Positions 1 to 7,192 of a stretch of 11,928 nt of DNA are shown here, piece by piece. The notes under the pieces are model-generated. The model saw only the letters and a program-made list of their open reading frames with translations. It searched no databases and was not told the origin of the DNA. A program made the translations under genes and the position numbers. The stretch's first letter is position 1, and the number at the start of each line of letters is the position of its first letter. This DNA is from Desulfoprunum sp. (GTDB lineage Bacteria > Desulfobacterota > Desulfobulbia > Desulfobulbales > Desulfocapsaceae): positions 1 to 11,928 of the forward strand of contig JAUYSF010000192.1 in assembly GCA_030696435.1 (NCBI GenBank). The letters run 5' to 3'.

Positions 1-740
1 GCCCGGCCGAGGACAACAACGCCCATTTGATGGCGGAGGCGGGGACAAATCCGGAACTGTTCTATTACGACGCGGTGGTCGGCGATAAAATCGATCTGTA
101 TATCGATGGCAAGACCTTGCATATCCCCGATTTTCAGACCCCTGAGGCCGATGACTATATCAAGCTGATCGCCACTACCCTGCACCAGGTCCATAACTGC
201 GGCAAGGAATTCAAAGGGAAATTTGATTTCTTTGAACAGGTCCACAATTATGTGGAGTTGCTGAAAGCGAATACACTCGACATCTATGTCGGCCATGAGC
301 AGGTGATGGCGAAATTGGCCGAGATCGAACAGATCTTGAGCCACAATCCCCGCCGCCAGACCCCGACCCACAACGATCCGTTGCCGGAAAACTGGATCGT
401 CAAGGACAGCCGGATCTATCTGATCGACTGGGAGTACGGTGGTGTTGGTGACCCCTTGATGGACGTCGCGGCCTTTAGCCTCGAGGTTGGCTTGAGCAAG
501 GCCCAGGAGCAATTGCTGATCAGCACCTATTTCGGCCGGCCCGCCACCGACAAGGAATATGCGATGATCCTTATCAACAAATTCGTCAACGACCTGCTCT
601 GGTACATGTGGGCACCGATCCAGATTTTCAACGGCAAGCCAAAGGACTGGTACTGGAATTACGGCCTGGGGCGGTTTGATCGCTGTGTGGCCTTGATGAA
701 CAGTGAGCTATTTAATCGCTCTTTGGGCTGTCTCGATTAA
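1..740 (+). CDS. Choline/ethanolamine kinase-like phosphotransferase (LicA-like), 5' truncated by window edge
   Basis: This is the C-terminal 245 residues of an APH/choline-kinase fold protein. The frame is open to the left edge, so the true start and the ATP-binding N-lobe lie outside the window. The catalytic-loop motif HNDPLPENW (His codon at 369) and the metal-binding segment IDWEYGG (Asp codon at 426), followed by GDPLMDVAAFSLE, are the classic pattern of LicA-type choline kinases. Family members move the ATP gamma-phosphate to choline or a related amino alcohol in the cytoplasm. The substrate cannot be fixed from sequence. The gene ends 142 bases before an EamA-type permease on the same strand, an arrangement like licA-licB in bacterial phosphocholine loci. 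A cytidylyltransferase (LicC-like) domain or gene could lie upstream but is not visible. An aminoglycoside or other small-molecule kinase is a less likely alternative, because the HND..PEN and DWEY motifs fit choline kinases best. Confidence 0.85.
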   Translation, partial: PAEDNNAHLMAEAGTNPELFYYDAVVGDKIDLYIDGKTLHIPDFQTPEADDYIKLIATTLHQVHNCGKEFKGKFDFFEQVHNYVELLKANTLDIYVGHEQVMAKLAEIEQILSHNPRRQTPTHNDPLPENWIVKDSRIYLIDWEYGGVGDPLMDVAAFSLEVGLSKAQEQLLISTYFGRPATDKEYAMILINKFVNDLLWYMWAPIQIFNGKPKDWYWNYGLGRFDRCVALMNSELFNRSLGCLD

Positions 741-882
741 TTGAGCCTTCACTTGGCTGAGTTGGTTGGATTGATTGGCTATATTATTGAATTAACAAAT
801 AAAAATTAATGATTTATAGCAAAGACAATGTTTGAGGCCGGTATTTCTGACAACCAGAAAATATTTTAGGAAAGGAGCAAGA
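741..882 (+). other. AT-rich leader before the permease gene
   Basis: These 142 bases separate the kinase from the permease. The first part is rich in TTGG repeats and the middle (about 780-825) is very AT-rich. Several weak -10-like hexamers occur, for example TATATT near 780, but none pairs with a good -35 at normal spacing. No intrinsic terminator is visible after the kinase stop codon, so read-through into the permease is possible. Confidence 0.35.
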
Positions 883-1965
883 ATGGATGCAATTGCAGCG
901 AAACAAAAAATTTCCGCTAGTTTTCTTAGAAAAGGCGTTATTGTCGCGATTTTGTCAGGAATGAGCTATGGCCTCTTCACTGCCTTCATGTTTTATGTTG
1001 CCATGGCGAAGGGGGTGTGGCCTGGTTTATATGAAAAAGCTGGTAGTACTGTAATCTTATTGTGTTTATTATCTGCTCTAGCCGCCGCCATAAACGATAG
1101 CATAAGTGCTGTATGGTGTATTACTATTGCCGCCATCAAAGGTAAAGCTGGAGACTTTTTCAGGAGTATTCCTACCAAACCGGGCCGAATGATGATCTTG
1201 GCGGCTCTGTGTGGAGGTCCTATAGCAAGTACCGCTTACGTCTTGGCGTTAAACTACGCTGGCTCCCTGGCCGCGCCCATTTCCGCGCTTTGTCCGGCAA
1301 TAGGCGCAATACTTGCCAGATTCATCTTCAAGCAGGCATTAACTCCTCGTATGCTGCTGGGTATCGTCATTTGCTTCATCTCCGCAGTGATGATAGGGGG
1401 AATTTCCTTTCAAGCTGACGCCAGTCCAACCATGTTGTTGGGAGTTTTGATTGCACTGATTGCCGCCTTTGGTTGGGGGCTTGAAGGTTGTGTTGCCGGT
1501 TACGGAACCTCAATGATCGACTATGAAATCGGCATTACCATTCGACAGTTTACCTCGGGACTCTCAAACTTTATTATTTTGATTCCACTGTTTGGAATGC
1601 TTACGGACGGCGGACTTGGTTTGACTTTTGATTATATTGGTAAAGCGATTACAGATACTGAAGCAATGCCCTGGTTCATTGTGAGCGGCTTCTTCGCGGT
1701 GTTTGCCTTCAGTCTTTGGTATAAAGGAAACAGCATGTGCGGTGCGGCCCTTGGTATGGCGTGCAACGGCGCGTTTTCGTTCTGGACACCGCTCTTCTGT
1801 TGGCTTATTCCGGGAATCTTCCTGGGCAAGTTTGGTGCGCCAATCCCTACCATCGGCTGGTTTGCCGCTGTGTTAATGGCATTCGGCATTTTGGTTATTG
1901 CCAGAAATCCTTTGGATCTCTTCAGAAAACAAGCCGTTGTATCACTTCAAAAACAGGGGGCATGA
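883..1965 (+). CDS. EamA/DMT-family permease, candidate LicB-like choline transporter
   Basis: A 360-residue, strongly hydrophobic inner-membrane protein with about ten predicted helices (roughly residues 18-42, 52-70, 72-86, 102-123, 127-148, 155-173, 182-203, 222-240, 264-310 as two, 322-341). Two halves each carry small-residue-rich helices typical of the drug/metabolite transporter superfamily (for example GGPIASTAYVLALNYAGSLA near residue 111). The ATG at 883 is chosen because AGGAAAGGAG lies just upstream; an in-frame start at 832 lacks such a site. Following a LicA-like kinase, a role in uptake of choline or a related amine is plausible, as for LicB, but this is inference from context because DMT proteins carry many substrates. 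Base composition is lower in G+C than the neighbours (19 of 60 at 1021-1080). The stop codon is followed after only 4 bases by the next gene, suggesting translational coupling. Confidence 0.8.
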   Translation: MDAIAAKQKISASFLRKGVIVAILSGMSYGLFTAFMFYVAMAKGVWPGLYEKAGSTVILLCLLSALAAAINDSISAVWCITIAAIKGKAGDFFRSIPTKPGRMMILAALCGGPIASTAYVLALNYAGSLAAPISALCPAIGAILARFIFKQALTPRMLLGIVICFISAVMIGGISFQADASPTMLLGVLIALIAAFGWGLEGCVAGYGTSMIDYEIGITIRQFTSGLSNFIILIPLFGMLTDGGLGLTFDYIGKAITDTEAMPWFIVSGFFAVFAFSLWYKGNSMCGAALGMACNGAFSFWTPLFCWLIPGIFLGKFGAPIPTIGWFAAVLMAFGILVIARNPLDLFRKQAVVSLQKQGA

Positions 1966-1969
1966 CACC

Positions 1970-2236
1970 ATGAAACCATTGAACTTTGCTATACTCAAGC
2001 ATTTCACTACGGTAAAAGAAGCGTGTGCCGATGATGTTATCAAAGCATTGAAAAGTGAATACGGTTCCTTTAAGGCATTGAGCAAGAATGCTGTGATCGA
2101 GGCATTGATGACAGCAGAGCAAAACGGACTTATGCAAGAATCCAAATACGATATGGATAGCAAGGGCGAATTACGGGTTTATTGGCGTGCACATGAAGAA
2201 GGCGCTGCGACTATTAACAAATACATTCCAAACTAA
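1970..2236 (+). CDS. Small 88-residue protein, possible winged-helix fold, coupled to the permease
   Basis: An 88-residue protein that I do not recognise as a named family. The ATG at 1970 follows AGGGGG at a usable distance and lies 4 bases after the permease stop, so it is probably translated with it. The pattern suggests a small winged helix: a helix at about residues 3-10, a second at 16-28 (ACADDVIKALKSE), a third at 35-52 (LSKNAVIEALMTAEQNG), a possible wing at 59-73 (YDMDSKGELRVYWRA) and a final helix near 76-85. It has no signal peptide, membrane segment or cysteine cluster (one Cys). It could be a DNA-binding regulator of this transport unit or an accessory protein for the permease. 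No function is assigned. Its composition is AT-richer than the operons to the right, like that of the permease. Confidence 0.65.
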   Translation: MKPLNFAILKHFTTVKEACADDVIKALKSEYGSFKALSKNAVIEALMTAEQNGLMQESKYDMDSKGELRVYWRAHEEGAATINKYIPN

Positions 2237-2252
2237 CATCTGTTTCAGATGT
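2236..2252 (+). repeat. Perfect inverted repeat (hairpin 1) at the end of the permease unit
   Basis: ACATCTG, a three-base TTT loop, then CAGATGT: seven perfect pairs, starting on the last base of the small gene's stop codon. No T-run follows it directly, so it is not a terminator by itself. It may protect the mRNA 3' end or be part of a compound terminator. Confidence 0.6.
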
Positions 2253-2262
2253 ATCGTTTGGA

Positions 2263-2282
2263 AGTAGGTTGTACTACCTACT
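2263..2282 (+). repeat. Perfect inverted repeat (hairpin 2) at the end of the permease unit
   Basis: AGTAGGT and ACCTACT pair over seven bases around a six-base loop. It lies ten bases after hairpin 1 and six bases before the terminator stem. There is no T-run, so an RNA-stability or compound-termination role is more likely than termination alone. Confidence 0.55.
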
Positions 2283-2288
2283 GATCAG

Positions 2289-2321
2289 CCTCCTGGAATT
2301 GTATTTCGGGAGGTTTTTTTT
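2289..2321 (+). terminator. Intrinsic terminator after the permease/small-protein unit
   Basis: CCTCCTG (2289-2295) pairs with CGGGAGG (2307-2313), seven pairs including one G-T, around an 11-base loop. A run of eight T follows at 2314-2321. This is a standard rho-independent terminator for the plus strand and separates the unit from the HAD gene. Confidence 0.85.
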
Positions 2322-2368
2322 GTCGTCGATATTCTGTTGCTATTAATTAAAGACTTTTGGGAGGAATC

Positions 2369-3058
2369 ATGGCTCTGGCCCTTTTTGATCTGGATCATAC
2401 ACTGTTGAACGGATGCAGCACCTATACCTGGAATGTGTTCGTGGGTGAAGAAGTCCTGGCTGGGGATCGCGAGCATCTGGCGATGGCTGATGCCCTGCAT
2501 AACAATGATAAGGGTGGTAAAAGTGTCTACACCATTGACGACTACTACCAGTTTATCCTGAAGATTTACCCACAGTACAGTGTGCAGGATCTGCACGCAC
2601 TGACGGCGAGGTTTATTGCCCAGCGGATTGAACCGATCGTCCACCCCCGTGCTCGGGCGATTGTCGCCGAGCATCGTCGCCGTGGCGATGTTGCGGTCAT
2701 GATCACCGCCACCAATAAGGTGATTGCCGAACCGATCAGCAGGTTGTTTGGCATGGATGCGCTGATCTGCACCCTTCCCGAGCTGGTCGAGGGACGGTAT
2801 ACGGGCAAGGTCAGTGGCGTGCCCTGTTACCGGGAAGAGAAATTGACCCACCTCGATGGATGGCTGGCCACCCAGGGTTTGACTCTCCACGGTGCGCACT
2901 TTTACAGCGATTCCCATAACGATCTGCCCTTGCTGCTCAAGGTTGATCATCCGGTGGCGGTGGATCCGGATCCGGTGCTTTTGGAACACGCCCGGCAAAA
3001 GGGCTGGCAGGTGCTGCGCTTTAAAGCGGATGAGTTGTGGAGGGAGGAATCGTTGTGA
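2369..3058 (+). CDS. HAD-superfamily subfamily IB phosphatase (SerB-like)
   Basis: A 229-residue soluble hydrolase with all four HAD motifs. Motif I is DLDHT (residues 7-11; Asp7 nucleophile, Asp9 general acid). Motif II is MITATN (Thr113), motif III has Lys158 in REEKLTHL, and motif IV is DSHNDLP (Asp181, Asp185) for magnesium. The helical cap between motifs I and II (about 15-95) places it in subfamily IB, which includes phosphoserine phosphatase, but it best fits the generic IB hydrolases whose substrate is unknown. The ATG at 2369 is preceded by GGGAGG at 2359-2364; an in-frame start at 2357 would put that site inside the gene. It appears to be a single-gene unit, lying after a terminator and facing the etf operon tail-to-tail. 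Phosphoserine, a sugar phosphate or a phospholipid head group are all possible substrates. Confidence 0.85.
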   Translation: MALALFDLDHTLLNGCSTYTWNVFVGEEVLAGDREHLAMADALHNNDKGGKSVYTIDDYYQFILKIYPQYSVQDLHALTARFIAQRIEPIVHPRARAIVAEHRRRGDVAVMITATNKVIAEPISRLFGMDALICTLPELVEGRYTGKVSGVPCYREEKLTHLDGWLATQGLTLHGAHFYSDSHNDLPLLLKVDHPVAVDPDPVLLEHARQKGWQVLRFKADELWREESL

Positions 3059-3066
3059 CCTGATCC

Positions 3067-3108
3067 AAAAAAACGGGGCTGGCGCGCGAATGGCTGCACC
3101 GGCCCCGT
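3067..3108 (-). terminator. Intrinsic terminator of the etfB-etfA-Fe-S oxidoreductase operon
   Basis: ACGGGGCTGG (3073-3082) and CCGGCCCCGT (3099-3108) form a ten-pair GC-rich stem with one G-T pair. Read on the minus strand, the stem is followed by seven T (the A-run at 3067-3073). It therefore terminates transcription arriving from the gene ending at 3155. On the plus strand there is no T-run, although the stem could still slow transcription leaving the HAD gene. Confidence 0.85.
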
Positions 3109-3154
3109 CAGGCTCTCTGTGGCTTGTGGTGACCCGGTTCTTATTGATGCTTTC

Positions 3155-5173
3155 TTAGCTGCAGACCTCGTCAAGCACTTCGGCCAGATCCTTGACCTTC
3201 ATGCTGCCGCCACCATCACGGATGCCATCGCTGAACATGGTGACACAGAATGGACAAGCGGCGACAACGGTGTCGGCACCGGTGGCCATGGCCTCCAGGG
3301 CCCGCTCGTTGTTAATCCGGGTGCCGACTGTCTCTTCCATGAACATTCTTGCCCCTCCAGCGCCGCAACACATGGCGTTGTCATGATGTTTGCCGATTTC
3401 CAGTGGCGCCCCGTTCTGGTTGGCAAGGGCCAATAGCTGGCGAGGACTGTCGTACAAACCGTTCCAGCGGCCAAGATAGCAGGAGTCGTGGAAGGTGAGC
3501 TTGCCCAGATCGGCTGGATTCACCCGGAGTTTGCCGGCCTCTACCAATTCTTTCAAAAAATCGGTGTGGTGCACAACAGCGAAGGTGGCGCCGAACTGAG
3601 GGTATTCGTTCTTTAGGGTATTGAAGCAATGGGGGCAGCCGGTCAGGATGCGCTTGGGCTGGTACTGATTCAAGGTGGCGACGTTTGCCTGGATCATCAT
3701 CTGGGCCAGGTATTCGTTGCCGCATCGCCTGGCCAGATCACCATTGCAGCGCTCTTCCTCACCAAGGATTGCAAAGTTCACCCCGGCCTTGGTGAGCAAG
3801 CTGGCAATGGCCCGCGAGATCCTGATACCCGAATCCTCGTAAGAACCGGCGCAGCCGACGAACCAGAGAATGTCGGCATTCGGCGTATCCTTCATCAGCG
3901 GTACATCCAGATCCTTACACCAATGGGCGCGGTTTTCAACCGGGAACCCCCAGGGATTGGACTGGTTTTCGATACTGGCGAAGGTATCCTGCATTTCCGC
4001 CGGAAAGTCGGCCTGCATCAGCACCATATTCTTTCTGGCTTCCATAATGATATCGAGATGCTGAATATCCACCGGACAGATATTCTCGCAGCCACGGCAG
4101 GTGGTGCAGGCCCAGAGGGCATCCCTGGTCAACGCGCCACATTCATCATCAACTATGGCCGGCAGTGACGAAAAATCATCACCGTTGATGAGGGTATCGG
4201 CATTGGCCAGCAGGTTGACCTTGAGACTATGAATCATCTCTTTGGGCGAAAGCGGTTTGCCGGTGGCCGTGGCCGGGCAGCGTTCCTCGCAGCGGCCGCA
4301 TTCGGTGCAGGCGTAAAGATCGAGCACCTGTTTCCAATTCAGTTCATGCAGATGGGCAAGACCGAAGGTCTCGGCCTCCTCGTTTTCGATATCGGTGACG
4401 ATCATCGGCTTTTCGATATCAAGCGGTTTGTAAAAGACGTTCGGAATGCTGGCCAGCAGGTGCAGATGTTTTGATCCCGGGATATAAATCATGAAACCGA
4501 GAATAGTAAGGAGATGCAGCCAGTAAAAGACCTCCAGTCCGGTGTATTTACCGGCTTCGGATAAGTTGGCAAGGTTAAGCCCCTGGGAAAAAACGGCCGA
4601 TACGGTGAAATACTTGTTGTAATCGAAGCCGTGCGTCGGCAGAACCAGATGAAAGGCATTATAGATATGGAAGGTGATGATGATCACCGAGGTGAACATG
4701 ATGATCATCTTGGCATCCATGCCGTTGGTAAGGTATTGCGGTTTGAGGACGGTTCGCCGATAGAGTCCGTAACCAAGGCCGACCAGGACCAGGAAACCGA
4801 GTACATCGGCAATGCTCAGATAGAACCCGTAAAGGCCTGGGAAAAGATGGGCGACGCTGAACGGATGATAGATACCCTGAATCATCATTTCAAAGGAGTG
4901 GGGCTGCACCGCCAGAAATCCAAAGAAAATCATGGTGTGGGCAATACCCGGCCAGGGTTTGCGTCGGACATTTTTTTGCCCCAGGATATCGATCCACAGC
5001 ACTTTCAGACGCTCAGCGATCCGGTCGACGGCGAAGCTGCGTTTGCCCTGGACTGACAGCATCAATTTGATCAGATAGCTGACCCGGTAGAAGAAATAGC
5101 TGAAACCGGCGGATAGCAGAACGGCGACCACGATCGCCTTTGTGATGAAAAACTGACTCGAATGGTATTCCAT
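3155..5173 (-). CDS. Membrane-bound Fe-S oxidoreductase, EtfAB:menaquinone oxidoreductase (EMO) type
   Basis: A 672-residue protein with a membrane N-terminus and a cytoplasmic HdrD-like C-terminus. Hydrophobic helices lie near residues 8-38, 76-97, 108-137, 153-178 and 212-232, with histidines (His79, His92, His108, His169, His175, His220) that could bind b-type haem as in NarI-like domains. Two [4Fe-4S] ferredoxin motifs follow (Cys289/292/295/299 and Cys356/359/362/366). Then come two CCG-type domains: Cys441, Cys476 and Cys513/516, then Cys565, Cys602-603 and Cys640/643. In the first, the usual CC pair is reduced to Cys476-Asn477, with an additional Cys484. Proteins of this build next to etfBA pass electrons from reduced ETF to menaquinone, which matters in fatty-acid and aromatic-acid oxidation by anaerobes. 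The ATG at 5173 has CAGGA upstream. It follows etfA by 62 bases on the same strand and is the last gene before the terminator. A glycolate-oxidase-like or heterodisulfide-type partner is less likely given the ETF neighbours. Confidence 0.9.
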   Translation of the reverse strand: MEYHSSQFFITKAIVVAVLLSAGFSYFFYRVSYLIKLMLSVQGKRSFAVDRIAERLKVLWIDILGQKNVRRKPWPGIAHTMIFFGFLAVQPHSFEMMIQGIYHPFSVAHLFPGLYGFYLSIADVLGFLVLVGLGYGLYRRTVLKPQYLTNGMDAKMIIMFTSVIIITFHIYNAFHLVLPTHGFDYNKYFTVSAVFSQGLNLANLSEAGKYTGLEVFYWLHLLTILGFMIYIPGSKHLHLLASIPNVFYKPLDIEKPMIVTDIENEEAETFGLAHLHELNWKQVLDLYACTECGRCEERCPATATGKPLSPKEMIHSLKVNLLANADTLINGDDFSSLPAIVDDECGALTRDALWACTTCRGCENICPVDIQHLDIIMEARKNMVLMQADFPAEMQDTFASIENQSNPWGFPVENRAHWCKDLDVPLMKDTPNADILWFVGCAGSYEDSGIRISRAIASLLTKAGVNFAILGEEERCNGDLARRCGNEYLAQMMIQANVATLNQYQPKRILTGCPHCFNTLKNEYPQFGATFAVVHHTDFLKELVEAGKLRVNPADLGKLTFHDSCYLGRWNGLYDSPRQLLALANQNGAPLEIGKHHDNAMCCGAGGARMFMEETVGTRINNERALEAMATGADTVVAACPFCVTMFSDGIRDGGGSMKVKDLAEVLDEVCS

Positions 5174-5235
5174 AGGGATATCCTGAAAGACACTGATCCG
5201 TTGATGGGTTGAGCCGAGATTGCCGGTCAGGTTCC

Positions 5236-6186
5236 TTAGCGTTTGGCGAGGGCTTCCGTTAAGGCCGGTACGACTTCAAAGAGATCACCGATGATACCGT
5301 AATCGCATTTCTGGAAAATCGGCGCGTCCTTATCGTTATTGATGGCGACGATAACCTTGGCGGTTTTCATGCCGGCAAAATGCTGGACAGAACCGGACAG
5401 TCCGCAGGCGACATATAAGCGAGGGCTGACCGTCTTGCCGGTCTGGCCGACCTGCATCGAATGGGATGCATACCCCAGATCGACGGCCACTCGACTGGCA
5501 CCAACCGCACCGCCCAGGGTATCGGCGCATTTACCGAGGATTTGAAAATTGTCGGCTGAACCCAAGGGGCGGCCACCGGTAATAATGATGTTTGCTTCTG
5601 AGATATCTACCCGACCTGATGGGTTTTTCTTGACCTCTTTAATAACCAGGCGACCGTCATTCGACCGTGCTGAAGAAAAGACGGCGGCCCCGGCTGTGAC
5701 CGGCGCTTCTTTTTCCTCGATAGCGTTGGGGCGGATTGTGCACAGTACGAGGGAACCGTTCAACTGGAGAGTGGCCGTTGTCCTGCCTGAGAAAAAAGGT
5801 TTGACCACGGTACGCGCGGCAACGTCGACGGATAAACAGTCCTGGGCGAGGGGTGCGCCTGTTTGGGCTGCAACCCGCGCCATGATGTCCTTGCCCTTGC
5901 TGCTGCAAAGGCCAAAGAGAAAGTCAATGTGGTATTCCTTGACCGCGTCGATGATCAGGCCGGCCTGCAGATCCGGACTTTTGGCCAGGTTTTCGCCCTG
6001 GGAGCTCAGCTCAATCACCTGGGTTGCCCCGTAACGGCCGAGGATTTCTGTGCAGGCCGTCGCTGCTATCCCCATAACAAAGGCGATAATCTGGTGGCCC
6101 TCGCCCTGGGCGGCTGTCATCACTCCGTAATTGGCGATTTTTACGCCTGTGCTGTCTGTTTCAATGAGTACACCTATGTTGGCCAT
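5236..6186 (-). CDS. etfA: Electron transfer flavoprotein, alpha subunit
   Basis: A 316-residue ETF alpha subunit. The FAD-binding C-terminal domain is clear: GGRPLGSADNF (residues 204-214), GASRVAVDLGY, QVGQTGKTVSP (245-255), CGLSGSVQHFAGM (261-273), VAINNDKDAPIF and DYGIIGDLFEVVP. These match the family signature almost throughout; Pro207 replaces the common Gly after GGR. The N-terminal domain (1-190) is the usual less conserved ETF fold. With EtfB it forms a soluble heterodimer that accepts electrons from acyl-CoA or other dehydrogenases through FAD. The ATG at 6186 is preceded by AAGGGAG. It lies 58 bases after etfB and 62 before the membrane oxidoreductase, all on one strand, so the three are probably one transcript. 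Sequence alone does not show whether this ETF can bifurcate electrons. The non-bifurcating role is favoured because its partner is a quinone-linked Fe-S protein. Confidence 0.96.
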   Translation of the reverse strand: MANIGVLIETDSTGVKIANYGVMTAAQGEGHQIIAFVMGIAATACTEILGRYGATQVIELSSQGENLAKSPDLQAGLIIDAVKEYHIDFLFGLCSSKGKDIMARVAAQTGAPLAQDCLSVDVAARTVVKPFFSGRTTATLQLNGSLVLCTIRPNAIEEKEAPVTAGAAVFSSARSNDGRLVIKEVKKNPSGRVDISEANIIITGGRPLGSADNFQILGKCADTLGGAVGASRVAVDLGYASHSMQVGQTGKTVSPRLYVACGLSGSVQHFAGMKTAKVIVAINNDKDAPIFQKCDYGIIGDLFEVVPALTEALAKR

Positions 6187-6244
6187 GATAATTCTCCCTT
6201 ATGGTAGGATGGCAATTGCAATGTAGTTGTGATGAGAGTTGTCG

Positions 6245-7012
6245 TTAATCGAGGACTTTTTCTTCCTCGCGAAGAATGCGGACCAGCTCGCGGACCGCTT
6301 CCCCGGTGCTGCCACCGATGATCTTGGCTTTCGAGCGTTCCGATACCGAATCGAGGTGGATAACCTGGACCGAGTTGTCGAGTTGCAGATTAAGGCTTTT
6401 CAGATCGATTAGTTTGACATCCTTTTTCTTGGCCTTCATGACATCGGGAAGCTTCGGAAAGCGCGGTTCATTGAGCCCCTTGGTGGCTCCGATGACACAG
6501 GGAAAACTGATCTCGATGACCTCTTTTTCGCCGCCGCCGATCTCCCGCTCAACCATTGCCTTGCCCTCTGCCGGATCAAAACGCACGACGTCGGTGACCA
6601 CCGGCATATCGAGTGCCGCACCGAGTCGGTAACAGGTCTGCATGCCTTCCGTATCCATGGCCTGCTTGCCGGCAAAGATGATGTCGGCCGGGCCGTCATC
6701 GGCGATGACTTTGGCGAGAATCCGGGCGGTATCCTGGCTGTCGAGGAAGGTCTGGTCGATCCTGACCAGAATCGCTCGATGGGGGCCAAGGGCCAGGGCT
6801 GTACGAATGGTGGCCATGGCCGCCTCCTTTGCCAGGGTGACCAGCACGACTTCGCCACCTTTCTTTTCAACGAGGCGGACTGCTTCCTCAATCGCGTATT
6901 CGTCATGGGGGCTGATGATGTATTTGACCGTTTCATCAATCTGCTTGCCGCCGACTATCTTTATACTCGCTGCCGTATCAGGGACATGTTTCATGCATAC
7001 ATACGCTTTCAT
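6245..7012 (-). CDS. etfB: Electron transfer flavoprotein, beta subunit
   Basis: A 255-residue ETF beta subunit, normal for the family. The start MKAYVCMKHVPDTAASIKI is typical. The nucleotide (AMP)-binding loop is GKQAMDTEGMQT (residues 115-126), and the family signature VIGATKGLNEPRFPKL, followed by PDVMKAKKK, spans residues 173-197. It pairs with EtfA to carry electrons in the cytoplasm. The ATG at 7012 is preceded by AAGGAG at good spacing. It is the first gene of the etfB-etfA-oxidoreductase operon, with a recognisable promoter upstream. The identity of the donating dehydrogenase is unknown because no acyl-CoA dehydrogenase lies in the window. Confidence 0.96.
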   Translation of the reverse strand: MKAYVCMKHVPDTAASIKIVGGKQIDETVKYIISPHDEYAIEEAVRLVEKKGGEVVLVTLAKEAAMATIRTALALGPHRAILVRIDQTFLDSQDTARILAKVIADDGPADIIFAGKQAMDTEGMQTCYRLGAALDMPVVTDVVRFDPAEGKAMVEREIGGGEKEVIEISFPCVIGATKGLNEPRFPKLPDVMKAKKKDVKLIDLKSLNLQLDNSVQVIHLDSVSERSKAKIIGGSTGEAVRELVRILREEEKVLD

Positions 7013-7048
7013 GGTTGCTCCTTGTGGATGGGATCTATATAGTGTAGA

Positions 7049-7070
7049 TGTCTATACAGATAATTAGACA
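7049..7070. promoter_or_regulatory. Candidate operator palindrome over the etf promoter -10
   Basis: TGTCTA (7049-7054) and TAGACA (7065-7070) form inverted half-sites six bases long with a ten-base centre. The element covers the -10 region of the predicted etf promoter, where a dimeric repressor (TetR- or GntR-like) would block RNA polymerase. The half-sites are short, so chance is possible. No regulator gene is adjacent. Confidence 0.35.
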
Positions 7071-7089
7071 AAAACAAACCCTTTGTCAA
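7060..7089 (-). promoter_or_regulatory. Sigma70-type promoter for the etf operon
   Basis: On the minus strand a perfect -35 TTGACA (7089-7084) is followed, after an 18-base spacer, by AATTAT (7065-7060), which matches the -10 consensus at four of six positions. It lies 48 bases upstream of the etfB ATG with a ribosome-binding site between, which is the right placement. Expression has not been shown; this is a sequence match only. Confidence 0.6.
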
Positions 7090-7192
7090 CAGTATTTGTA
7101 GATTGTCTGGAAAATGCCCCGCCATCTTCCCAGCTTATGGTTATCTGAGGTAGATTGAAAAATTGTAATTCAGAGGGTGTTGCTTGACTAAT
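7071..7192. other. Spacer between the XdhC gene and the etf promoter
   Basis: It holds the -35 end of the etf promoter and about 100 bases downstream of the XdhC stop codon. An imperfect five-base pairing (TCTGA with TCAGA on the minus strand) is visible, but no stem plus T-run is. Transcription from the XdhC operon may therefore continue into etfB. Confidence 0.4.

Noticed and set aside
741..882. Promoter for the permease
   Set aside because: -10-like hexamers abound in this AT-rich stretch, but none has a good -35 at 16-18 bases.
1632..1889. Small minus-strand frame inside the permease gene
   Set aside because: It is a shadow of the permease, with no ribosome-binding site or recognisable domain.
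2285..2998. A 237-codon frame on the minus strand
   Set aside because: It is opposite the HAD phosphatase, which has all four HAD motifs, and starts or ends in the terminator region without a ribosome-binding site.
7130..7192. Terminator after the XdhC gene
   Set aside because: Only a five-base imperfect stem is visible and no T-run follows it.
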